Shown here: piece by piece, positions 9,836 through 16,593 of the stretch
Layout: every line of letters starts with the position of its first letter
Position numbering within the stretch: position 1 is the stretch's first letter
Source of the DNA: JBHIBC01 sp046758905
GTDB lineage: Bacteria; Acidobacteriota; Polarisedimenticolia; Gp22-AA2
Direction of reading: 5' to 3'
NCBI GenBank assembly: GCA_046758905.1
Contig: JBHIBC010000040.1
Location: forward strand, 1-27,520
DNA length: 27,520 nucleotides
Notes under the pieces: generated by a model
What the model was told of the DNA's origin: nothing
Seen by the model: the letters and a program-made list of their open reading frames with translations, nothing else
Database searches by the model: none
Translations under genes and position numbers: made by a program

Positions 9836-9840
9836 CCGCT

Positions 9841-9849
9841 CCCCCCCCC
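9841..9849. repeat. C9/G9 homopolymer tract at the peptidase ribosome-binding site
   Basis: Nine consecutive C (plus strand) lie 5 bp upstream of the minus-strand ATG at 9835, forming a G-rich Shine-Dalgarno region on the transcript. Such tracts can vary in length by slippage and alter translation, but in a genome this GC-rich chance is also a fair explanation. Confidence 0.5.
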
Positions 9850-9897
9850 GCGCGCGATCCGCCTGACAGGCTATCAGGATCCGCGACCGACCTGTAT

Positions 9898-9913
9898 TAG
9901 GATGGACCCTCCA
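9898..9913 (+). promoter_or_regulatory. Candidate -10 box close to the start codon (near-leaderless transcript)
   Basis: TAGGAT (9898-9903) lies 9 bp before ATG9913, in the divergent gap with the peptidase gene. No purine-rich SD is found between them (the gap reads GGACCCTCC). Spacing like this is typical of transcripts that start at or just before the initiation codon. Confidence 0.3.
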
Positions 9914-11037
9914 TGGAACCGACGGTACTGCTGATCGGCCTTGGGCACCTGGGCGGGGTCGTCCTGGAGCTGCTCGCGCGCGAGCCCGGCATCGCCCGGG
10001 TGGTCGCCTGCAGCCGGGACCCGGCCCGGGGCACGGCCCGGTGCAACCTCGCGCGACTCGGGGCCGTGGCGCAGGGATGCGCGCCGCGCATCGAATACCT
10101 GCCGCTCGATCTCGACGACCCGGAGGGGGTGGCCGCAGCGGTGCGTCGCATCGCCCCGGACATCGTCCTGAGCACGGCGAGCATGCAGACCTGGTGGCTG
10201 ACCGAGCTCCTCCCGCCGGAGGCTGCGGCGCCCCTGCGCGAGGCCCGCTTCGGCATCTGGCTCCCGGTGCACATGGCGCTCACACTAAAGCTGATGCGCG
10301 CCCTGCGCCGGATCGGGTACGGGGGCGTCACCCTGACCGCCCCGTTCCCGGACGTGGTCAACTGCGTCCTGGGTAGGTTGGGGCTGGCCCCCACCTGCGG
10401 GGTCGGGAACATCGCCGAGATCGTGCCGAAGATCCGGCTGCTGGCCTCCCGGCGGCTCGGGGCGCGGCTCGATTCGGTGCGCGTCCTGCTGGTCGGGCAC
10501 CACGCCCTCGAGGCGGCGGCGCTCTCGAGCGATCCCGGCGACCTTCCACCGTACCACCTGGAGATCACCGCGGACGGCGACGACGTAACGCACCAGCTCC
10601 CGGGGGAGGAGCTGCTGCGCGCCCCGTGCCCCCTGCCCGGGGGACCGGCGCGGGCCTTCCTCACCGCGGGCGCGACGTCGCGGCTGGTCCGCGCGCTCGT
10701 CGCCGGACGAGAGACGCTCCAGCACGCGCCGGCACCGGCCGGCCTCCCGGGCGGCTACCCGGTCAGGGTGGGCCGAGGGCGGGTCCGTCCCGCCCCGATC
10801 GGGGGCCTGAGCCTGCAGGACGCGATCGCCATCAACGAGCGGTCGCATCGCTTCGACGGGATCGAGCGGATCGAGCCGGACGGCACCGCCGTCTTCCGCG
10901 CGGAGTCGGTCGAGGCGGTGCGCCGGGCTCTGGGGTATGAATGCGCGCGGCTGGCGCCGGACGATTCGGAGGCACGGGGTCGCGAGCTGATGGCCCGCTT
11001 CCGGGAGTACGCCGGGCGGCATGGCGTGAAGCTGTGA
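9913..11037 (+). CDS. Divergent lactate/malate-dehydrogenase-like Rossmann protein
   Basis: The 374-residue protein begins with a dinucleotide-binding motif, GLGHLGG (about 9-15). The Rossmann half includes LPLDLDDPEGVAAAVRRIAPDIVLSTAS, and the C-terminal half echoes lactate/malate dehydrogenases: an APFPDVVN segment (in place of TNPVDV), then GVGNIAEIVPKIRLLASRRLGARLDSVRVLLVGHHALE in place of the usual GxG...RxxxxLAxxLGV...GEHG. The catalytic Arg/Asp/His layout is not conserved, so LDH or MDH activity should not be assumed. It heads an apparent operon with three SDR genes (56 bp to the first). The function is probably an NAD(P)-linked oxidoreductase on an unknown substrate. Confidence 0.7.
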   Translation: MEPTVLLIGLGHLGGVVLELLAREPGIARVVACSRDPARGTARCNLARLGAVAQGCAPRIEYLPLDLDDPEGVAAAVRRIAPDIVLSTASMQTWWLTELLPPEAAAPLREARFGIWLPVHMALTLKLMRALRRIGYGGVTLTAPFPDVVNCVLGRLGLAPTCGVGNIAEIVPKIRLLASRRLGARLDSVRVLLVGHHALEAAALSSDPGDLPPYHLEITADGDDVTHQLPGEELLRAPCPLPGGPARAFLTAGATSRLVRALVAGRETLQHAPAPAGLPGGYPVRVGRGRVRPAPIGGLSLQDAIAINERSHRFDGIERIEPDGTAVFRAESVEAVRRALGYECARLAPDDSEARGRELMARFREYAGRHGVKL

Positions 11038-11093
11038 GCGACACGAGCGAGAGCCCCGCCGTCGCCGGGGAGGAGTCACAGAGGAGGAGGCCG

Positions 11094-11846
11094 ATGCGTG
11101 GACTGAAGGGAAAGGGGGTCCTGATCACGGGCGGCGCGGCCGGCATAGGGGCCGCAGCCGCCGCCCGCTTCCTGGAGGAAGGGGCGAAGGTCTGCGTCCT
11201 GGACCGCGACGCCGGCGCCCGGCGCGAGATCGGGCGGCGGATGCCCGGCCTGTGCGCGGCGATCGCCGGGGACGTGTCGAGCCTCCGCGAGGTGGAGGCG
11301 GCCTTCTCGGAGGCGGAGGAGGCGGTGGGGGGCGTGGACGTCCTGATCAACAACGCCGGCATCAGCATCCGCCACGCCTTCCTCGATATCGAGCCCGAGG
11401 AATGGGACCGTGTGCTGGCGACCAACCTCACCGGGAGCTTCTACGCCGCCCGCACGGCGGCCCGCCGCATGATGCGACGCGGCTCAGGGGTGATCCTCAA
11501 CACCGCCTCCACCAACGGCGCCACGGGCTACCCCCTGTACGCCGACTACAACGCAAGCAAGGCGGGCGTGATCGAGCTGACCCGATCGATGGCCCTGGAA
11601 CTCGCCCCGAAGATCAGGGTGAACGCCGTGGCGCCGGGCTATGTCCTCACCGCGATGCAGCGCAGGGAGTACACCGATGCGATGCTCGACGAGGTCAACC
11701 GCAAGATCCCGTTGCGCCGCCATGCGCGCCCCGATGAGGTCGCGGCGCTGTTCGCCTTCCTCGCTTCGGACGACGCCGCGTACATCACGGGCCAGGTGTT
11801 CACCATCGACGGAGGCGAGACCGCCGGCGGTCTCGCCAGCCGGTGA
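11094..11846 (+). CDS. Short-chain dehydrogenase/reductase (SDR1)
   Basis: The 250-residue classical SDR has the cofactor motif TGGAAGIG (12-19), NNAG (86-89), and catalytic S139, Y152 and K156 (YNASK). It ends with the conserved GQVFTIDGGETAGG. D37 after the second strand (VLDRD) favours NAD(H). ATG11094 is chosen because GAGGAGGAGG (11081-11090) lies directly upstream; an upstream extension in the same frame to 10941 would overlap the previous gene and has no SDR sequence. It belongs with the upstream MDH-like gene and the two downstream SDRs, from which it is clearly more distant than they are from each other. Substrate unknown. Confidence 0.92.
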   Translation: MRGLKGKGVLITGGAAGIGAAAAARFLEEGAKVCVLDRDAGARREIGRRMPGLCAAIAGDVSSLREVEAAFSEAEEAVGGVDVLINNAGISIRHAFLDIEPEEWDRVLATNLTGSFYAARTAARRMMRRGSGVILNTASTNGATGYPLYADYNASKAGVIELTRSMALELAPKIRVNAVAPGYVLTAMQRREYTDAMLDEVNRKIPLRRHARPDEVAALFAFLASDDAAYITGQVFTIDGGETAGGLASR

Positions 11847-11901
11847 CGGCGGGCGCGGCGGGTCGCCCCCACCACCGGGACGGCCGGGAAGCAGACGCGC
11901 G

Positions 11902-12696
11902 ATGACGACATTCGAGAGAACCGGCGGACGGCGGCTCCTGGAGGGCCGGGTCGCCCTGGTCACCGGGGGAGCTTCGGGGATCGGCAGGGCAACGGCCCTT
12001 CTCCTGGCCCGCGAGGGCGCGGCGGTCGCCGTCGCGGACGTCAACGCCCCGGAGGGCGAGGCCGTGGCGCGGTCGATCGCGGAGGCGGGAGGCCGGGCCG
12101 TCTTCGAGCGCTGCGACGTCGCGGTCGCCGACGAGTGTCGGCGGGCCGTCGAGCGCACCGTCGCGGAGCTGGGCGGCCTGGGGATCCTGTTCAACAACGC
12201 CGGGATCATGCGGCGCGCCACCGTCCTGGACACCGGTGAGGACGACTGGGACCTCATCATGCAGGTGAACGTCAAATCGATCTTCCTGATGTCCAGGTGT
12301 GCGGTGCCCGTGATGGCCCGCGCCGGAGGCGGCTCGATCATCAACACCGCGTCGGATTGGGGGCTGGTCGGGGGCGAGCGGGCCGCCGCCTACTGCGCCT
12401 CGAAGGGCGCGGTGGTGCTGCTGACCAAGGCGATGGCGATCGACCACGGTCCCCAGGGGATCCGGGTCAACTGCGTCTGTCCGGGCGACACCGACACCGC
12501 CATGCTGCGCGCCCAGCCGGCGCAGCTGGGGGAAGACCCGGAGGCGTTCCTGAACGACGCGGCCCGCACGCCCCTCGGGCGGGTCGGACGGCCGGAGGAC
12601 GTCGCGCGCGCCGTGCTCTTCCTCGCCTCGGACGAGTCCTCCTTCATGACCGGGTCATCGCTGGTGATCGACGGCGGCGGGCTGGCTGGATCGTGA
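11902..12696 (+). CDS. Short-chain dehydrogenase/reductase (SDR2)
   Basis: The 264-residue classical SDR has TGGASGIG (21-28), NNAG (98-101) and the catalytic set S151, Y164, K168 (YCASK). D46 in VADVN suggests NAD(H) preference. It ends SSLVIDGGGLAGS. It starts 55 bp after SDR1 and overlaps SDR3 by 4 bp (GTGA). It is a close paralogue of SDR3: long identical stretches include VAELGG, YCASKGAVVLLT, AMAIDH, and the block from QGIRVNCVC through DTDTAML. An upstream in-frame extension into SDR1 is not credible. Family assignment is firm; substrate is unknown. Confidence 0.92.
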   Translation: MTTFERTGGRRLLEGRVALVTGGASGIGRATALLLAREGAAVAVADVNAPEGEAVARSIAEAGGRAVFERCDVAVADECRRAVERTVAELGGLGILFNNAGIMRRATVLDTGEDDWDLIMQVNVKSIFLMSRCAVPVMARAGGGSIINTASDWGLVGGERAAAYCASKGAVVLLTKAMAIDHGPQGIRVNCVCPGDTDTAMLRAQPAQLGEDPEAFLNDAARTPLGRVGRPEDVARAVLFLASDESSFMTGSSLVIDGGGLAGS

Positions 12697-13664
12697 CGGC
12701 GAGCCGCGGGCGTCTGGCGGGACGGGTCGCCCTGATCACGGGTGGCGCCTCGGGTATCGGCCGGGCGGCGGCGCTTCTGTTCGCCCGCGAGGGCGCGGCC
12801 GTGGCGGTCCTCGACCGCGATGGGGCGGGCGGCCGCGCCGTCGCGCGGGAGATCGCCGCCGCCGGAGGGCGGGCGATCGCGCCGACGGGCGACGTGACGC
12901 GAGCCGGGGACTGCCGGCGGGCCGTCGCGCGCACCGTCGCGGAGCTGGGCGGCCTGCGGATCCTGCTCAACAACGCCGGCATCGTCCGCAGGGCCAGGGT
13001 GGTCGATCTCGAGGAGAGCGACTGGGACCGGGTGATGGCGGTGAACGTCAAGGGCGCTTTCCTCATGTCCCGGGAGGCCATCCGGGTCCTGGCCCGCTCC
13101 GGCGGCGGCGCGATCGTCAACATCGCTTCCGGATGGGGGCTCGGGGGCGGGGCCCGCGCCGCCGTCTACTGCGCCTCGAAGGGGGCGGTGGTGCTGCTGA
13201 CGAGGGCGATGGCGATCGACCATGCACCGCAGGGGATCCGGGTCAACTGCGTCTGCCCCGGCGACACCGACACGGCGATGCTGAGGGAAGAGGCGCGACA
13301 GCTCAACGCGCAGATGGATCGGTTCCTGGCCGGGGCCGCGGCCCGGCCGCTCGGCCGCGTCGGCACGGCGGAGGAGATCGCCCGGGCGGCGCTCTTCCTC
13401 GCATCGGACGACTCGTCGTTCGTGACCGGCGCCTCCCTGGTCGTCGACGGGGGCGGCCTGGCGGGCTCGCGGTGGACGGCAGGCCGAGGGGCGGGCGGGG
13501 GGCCCGCCCCTCGGGGTCGGCGGTCATTCGGGGCTTGGACCGCCGGGGGGCCTCTCTCCTGCCGTCCTAGTTACAGTCCCAATCGAAATCGAAGGCCGGC
13601 CCGGGGCACGGGGTCCCGCCCCCTCCTCGGGGGGAACCCGACGGCGGCCGTCCGGCGAGCCTAG
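12693..13664 (+). CDS. Short-chain dehydrogenase/reductase (SDR3) with unusual C-terminal extension
   Basis: The SDR has TGGASGIG (16-23), NNAG (93-96), and catalytic S146, Y159 and K163. GTG12693 overlaps the SDR2 stop (GTGA), which makes it the likely start and couples translation. By eye about two-thirds of residues match SDR2, so the pair is a tandem duplication. The family normally ends at GGGLAGS (codons to 13469), but here no stop follows and the frame runs 64 further codons to 13664. That extension is rich in Gly/Arg/Pro and Ser. It overlaps the 3' end of the convergent secreted-protein gene by 98 bp. The extension has no recognisable domain and may be a recent stop loss. Confidence 0.88.
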   Translation: MTASRGRLAGRVALITGGASGIGRAAALLFAREGAAVAVLDRDGAGGRAVAREIAAAGGRAIAPTGDVTRAGDCRRAVARTVAELGGLRILLNNAGIVRRARVVDLEESDWDRVMAVNVKGAFLMSREAIRVLARSGGGAIVNIASGWGLGGGARAAVYCASKGAVVLLTRAMAIDHAPQGIRVNCVCPGDTDTAMLREEARQLNAQMDRFLAGAAARPLGRVGTAEEIARAALFLASDDSSFVTGASLVVDGGGLAGSRWTAGRGAGGGPAPRGRRSFGAWTAGGPLSCRPSYSPNRNRRPARGTGSRPLLGGNPTAAVRRA

Positions 13665-14001
13665 TGCAGATATCCACCGAGCTCCCGTTGATCTCGCCGC
13701 GAGCCCGGTAGACCTCGAGATTCCCGTCGTCATCGACGATGCCGGCCAGATCGACGGTCCGGTTGACCAGGGCCCCGGGGCCCCCCAGGTCGATGAAGGC
13801 CTGGGTCCACTTCTTCAGTGGCCCGAAATCCAGAGGCTGGCCGTCGGCCACGTAGTCCCCGTCCACGGTGAGGATCACCGTGACCCCTTTCGTGCAGACC
13901 CGGTCCGCCTCCACGGACCAGCTCCCGAGAACGGGCCCGGTACCGACCGCCAGGCCGCCGATGAGAAGAACCGCGACGACGCTGAGTCTGTTGGGACGCA
14001 T
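13567..14001 (-). CDS. Small secreted four-cysteine protein, function unknown
   Basis: The 144-residue protein has a clear signal peptide (MRPNRLSVVAVLLIGGLAVG, cleavage probably near residue 26). The mature part is acidic with four cysteines (36, 112, 132, 143), suitable for two disulfides. It carries VTVILTVDGDYVADGQPLDFGPLKKW and ends in a Gly-rich linker plus FDFDWDCN. A full-length Shine-Dalgarno AAGGAGGT (14008-14015, minus) sits 6 nt before the ATG, which strongly supports the gene. It lies downstream of the response regulator and kinase genes on the same strand, with a 16-bp direct repeat in the gap, so it is a plausible output of that two-component system. I do not recognise the family. 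Confidence 0.75.
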   Translation of the reverse strand: MRPNRLSVVAVLLIGGLAVGTGPVLGSWSVEADRVCTKGVTVILTVDGDYVADGQPLDFGPLKKWTQAFIDLGGPGALVNRTVDLAGIVDDDGNLEVYRARGEINGSSVDICTRLAGRPPSGSPRGGGGTPCPGPAFDFDWDCN

Positions 14002-14033
14002 TCTCCCACCTCCTTCGCAGGCTCTTGTCCTGC

Positions 14034-14039
14034 GCTATA
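14034..14039 (-). promoter_or_regulatory. Candidate -10 box of the secreted-protein gene
   Basis: TATAGC on the minus strand (14039 to 14034) would start transcription about 25 nt before ATG14001. No good -35 hexamer lies 16-18 bp upstream, as at activator-dependent promoters. Confidence 0.3.
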
Positions 14040-14076
14040 CCCTCCACACAGCAGGGCTGACCTGGACTGATCTGAT

Positions 14077-14114
14077 ATGACAGGAAGATTAACGCCGGAT
14101 GACGGGAATATTAA
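14077..14114. repeat. 16-bp direct repeat, 22-bp period: candidate response-regulator operator
   Basis: ATGACAGGAAGATTAA (14077-14092) and ATGACGGGAATATTAA (14099-14114) match at 14 of 16 positions. They start 22 bp apart, which is two helical turns. They sit in an AT-richer island between the kinase gene and the secreted-protein gene. Tandem half-sites on one helix face are the usual binding pattern of OmpR/PhoB-family regulators, and one is encoded 1.5 kb upstream. The repeats centre about 65 bp upstream of the predicted start site of the secreted-protein gene. Confidence 0.6.
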
Positions 14115-14161
14115 TTTTCCCTAATCTCCCAGGCGCGGCGCGAAAGGTGGGCGCGGCGGGC

Positions 14162-15574
14162 TCAGGACGGGGGCCGTCCGCAGGGGATCTCGACGACGAA
14201 CGTGCTCCCCTCCCCTTCGCGGCTCCTCACCCCGATTCTGCCCCGATGCGCCTCGGTGATCCACTTGCAGATCGACAGCCCCAGGCCGGTCCCCGCGGGA
14301 TCCCCGGAACGGGCCCGGTCGCAGCGGTAGAAGCGCTCGAAGATGCGGTCGAGCTCGGAGGCGGGTATTCCGGGACCCGTATCCCTGACCTCGATCCGGG
14401 CGAGGCCGTCGCCGCACCTGATGCGGGCGCGCACCTCGGCTCCTCGAGGAGAGTATTTCAGCGCGTTGTCGAGGAGGTTGTCGAACAGCTGGCGGATGAG
14501 ATCGGCGTCCGCCTCCACGATCGCGTCGCCGCTCTCGTCCATTCGAATGGTCTGGCCGCGGGAGAGGGCCCTGGGACGGTTCCGCTCGACCGCATCCGCG
14601 AGCATCGTCCCGATCCGCAACGGCTCGCGCCGGAGATGGATGCCCCCGTAGTCGATCCGGGCCAGCGTCAGGAGATCGCCGACGAGCCTGGACAGGCGGT
14701 TCACCTCCTCCAGGTTGCTCCTCAGCACGGCCCGATACTCCTCGGCGTCGCGGGAGCGCCTCAGGGCCACCTCGATCTCCCCTTTCAGGACCGAGAGCGG
14801 CGATCGGATCTCATGGGAGGCCCCGGCAAGGAACTGTCTCTGCGACTCCAGGCCGACCTGAACCCTCGAGAGCATATCGTTGAGCACCTGGGTGAGGTTC
14901 TCGATCTCGTCATCGCTGGAAACCGGCTCCAGCCGCCTGCTCAGATCCGTCTCCCCGATGTGCCGGGCCTGATTGGCGATCTCCCGGATCGGGCGGAGAG
15001 ACTTCCTGGCGAGGAGGTAGCCGCTCGTGGTGGAGAGGACGAGGCTCGTCGTGCCGAGAACCGCGAGCAACCAGAGGATCTCGCTCATGGTGCTCCGGAC
15101 CCCCTCGAGCGACGCGCCCACCTGGAGGACGTACTTGACCTCTCCTCCGAGGCGCACGGGGACCGAAACGATCCGGACCTTCTGGCCGTGAAAATCGGCA
15201 ACGGTCTCGAACACCGCCCGGCCCCTGCGGACCCGATCCCGCACTTTCGGGGAATGGGGAAGCTGCAACGGCCCGAGGTTGCTCGAGCGCGCGATGACCT
15301 CGCCGGAGAGGGCCAGGATTTGGACCATCTTGTCGATCTGGCCGACGCCTGGAGAGCCCAGACCGGGAACGGGCTCGTGCAGGTGCACCTCCCGCAGGGG
15401 ATCGTCGAACGCGGACGCGACCTCCGTCTCCGCCAGCGCCATGAGGGAGGCGTCGACCTTGCGGAGCAGGAACTCCCTCAAGGCCAGAAACAGCACGGAC
15501 CCTCCCGCCGCCAGGGTCGTCGTGAGGATGAAGGCATGCCACAGCGCGAGCCTGCTGCGGAAGCTCCTCAGCAT
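14162..15574 (-). CDS. Periplasmic-sensing histidine kinase (CusS/QseC-like architecture)
   Basis: The 470-residue sensor kinase has TM1 (about 10-33), a periplasmic domain of about 130 residues, TM2 (about 164-188), and HAMP (ARKSLRPIREIANQARHIGE...). HisKA carries phospho-acceptor H254 (ASHEIRSPLSVLKGE). HATPase_c shows the N box FDNLLDNALKY (364-374), DTGPGIP (398-404), FERFYR (412-417) and GTGLGLSI (428-435). ATG15574 overlaps the regulator stop by 7 bp. A longer in-frame extension to 16069 would run through the regulator gene and is rejected. The ligand is unknown. Kinases of this layout often sense metals, cations or cell-envelope signals. Confidence 0.92.
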   Translation of the reverse strand: MLRSFRSRLALWHAFILTTTLAAGGSVLFLALREFLLRKVDASLMALAETEVASAFDDPLREVHLHEPVPGLGSPGVGQIDKMVQILALSGEVIARSSNLGPLQLPHSPKVRDRVRRGRAVFETVADFHGQKVRIVSVPVRLGGEVKYVLQVGASLEGVRSTMSEILWLLAVLGTTSLVLSTTSGYLLARKSLRPIREIANQARHIGETDLSRRLEPVSSDDEIENLTQVLNDMLSRVQVGLESQRQFLAGASHEIRSPLSVLKGEIEVALRRSRDAEEYRAVLRSNLEEVNRLSRLVGDLLTLARIDYGGIHLRREPLRIGTMLADAVERNRPRALSRGQTIRMDESGDAIVEADADLIRQLFDNLLDNALKYSPRGAEVRARIRCGDGLARIEVRDTGPGIPASELDRIFERFYRCDRARSGDPAGTGLGLSICKWITEAHRGRIGVRSREGEGSTFVVEIPCGRPPS

Positions 15575-16254
15575 CCTGTGTCCCCCTCCGCCTCGATGGA
15601 ATACCCCACGCCGTGGGCGGTGTGGATCAGCCTCCTGGTCCGGCCCGCGTCCACCTTGCTCCTGAGGTGGCTGATCGTCACGTCCACGACGTTCGTGAAC
15701 GTCTCGTGCGGCTGCTCCCAGACATGCATGAGGAGGCGCGTCCTCGGCACCACTTGTCCGGCATGACGCATCAGGTATTCGAGAAGCGCATACTCCTTCG
15801 CGGTCAGATGCAGGGTCCGGCCCGCCCGCCGGACCCGGCGCGACAGGGGGTTCAACTCGAGGTCCGCCACCCGTAGAACGGGCGCCTTCTCCATGCGGTC
15901 CCGCCGCAGCAAGGCCCGCATGCGCGCCAGCAGCTCGGAGAAGTCGAACGGCTTCGTCAGGTAGTCGTCCGCCCCGCGGTCCAGCCCGGCGATCTTCTCC
16001 TCCGTGGAGTCCCGGGCGGTGATCATGATGATGGGAGCGTTGACCCGGCGCTCCCTCAGCACCCGGCACACCTGCAGTCCGTCCACCCCCGGGAGCAGGA
16101 GGTCCAGCAGAATCAGGTCGTAGCGGTGCTGCTTGGCGAGCTCGAGCGCGCGGACGCCGTCGTGGGCCACGTCCACGACGTACCGCTCCTCCTCGAGGCC
16201 CTTCTTGAGGAATCGGGCCCCCTTGCGGTCATCCTCGACCACGAGAACCCTCAT
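15568..16254 (-). CDS. OmpR/PhoB-family response regulator
   Basis: The 228-residue regulator has a receiver domain with acidic pocket E8/D9, phospho-acceptor D51 (LILLDLLLPG), T79 and K101 (YLTKPFD). A winged-helix DNA-binding domain follows (LHLTAKEYALLEYLM, TNVVDVTISHLRSKV, HTAHGVGYSIE). It resembles the CusR/CopR/QseB group. The start MRVLVVEDD at 16254 is the natural receiver N-terminus; the 27 upstream in-frame residues are low-complexity Gly/Ala/Arg and are excluded. It is transcribed first, overlapping the kinase gene. The direct repeat at 14077-14114 is a candidate target. Confidence 0.95.
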   Translation of the reverse strand: MRVLVVEDDRKGARFLKKGLEEERYVVDVAHDGVRALELAKQHRYDLILLDLLLPGVDGLQVCRVLRERRVNAPIIMITARDSTEEKIAGLDRGADDYLTKPFDFSELLARMRALLRRDRMEKAPVLRVADLELNPLSRRVRRAGRTLHLTAKEYALLEYLMRHAGQVVPRTRLLMHVWEQPHETFTNVVDVTISHLRSKVDAGRTRRLIHTAHGVGYSIEAEGDTGC

Positions 16255-16593
16255 CCGCCCCCCGCCCGGTGCGGCGGGCCCGCGAGCGTGTGATGCAGGA
16301 CGCGCGCCGCTCCCACCTTCCCGAATCCCCGCCATGTGTTGTGAAATGTGCCGTTATTGTCCACCGCGTCAAGGGGTTCCGTCAAGGCGGCGCACCGCGC
16401 GGCCCGCATGGCCGCGCCTACATTGTGCTGTCCCGCCGCACCGGAACCGGGATAGAATCCATCGCGTGGACTCGGGCACGGCCGGCGCCCGCGGCGCGGG
16501 CGCCCGGCCGGACTCCCCCGCCCCGATCCGCGAGTGGGAAGCGGTCCTCCGGACCCGGCGCCGGCCACGCGAGGGGCCAGAAAGGAGTGGAGG
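16255..16593. other. Divergent intergenic region, 339 bp
   Basis: This separates the minus-strand response regulator from the plus-strand aldehyde dehydrogenase. I see no convincing gene in it. A minus-strand TTGACG (16372 to 16367) is a good -35 for the regulator, but its -10 is poor. On the plus strand TAGAAT (16453-16458) is a possible -10 without a clear -35. AAGGAG (16582-16587) is the SD for ATG16594. The stretch 16330-16372 is locally AT-richer, as expected of a promoter zone. Confidence 0.4.

Noticed and set aside
14099..15766. A 555-codon plus-strand frame opposite the kinase gene
   Set aside because: It is antisense to a kinase with all catalytic motifs intact; its length follows from the high GC content.
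15575..16069. N-terminal extension of the kinase frame
   Set aside because: It lies inside the response-regulator gene and encodes no domain. ATG15574 starts a normal kinase N-terminus with a membrane helix.
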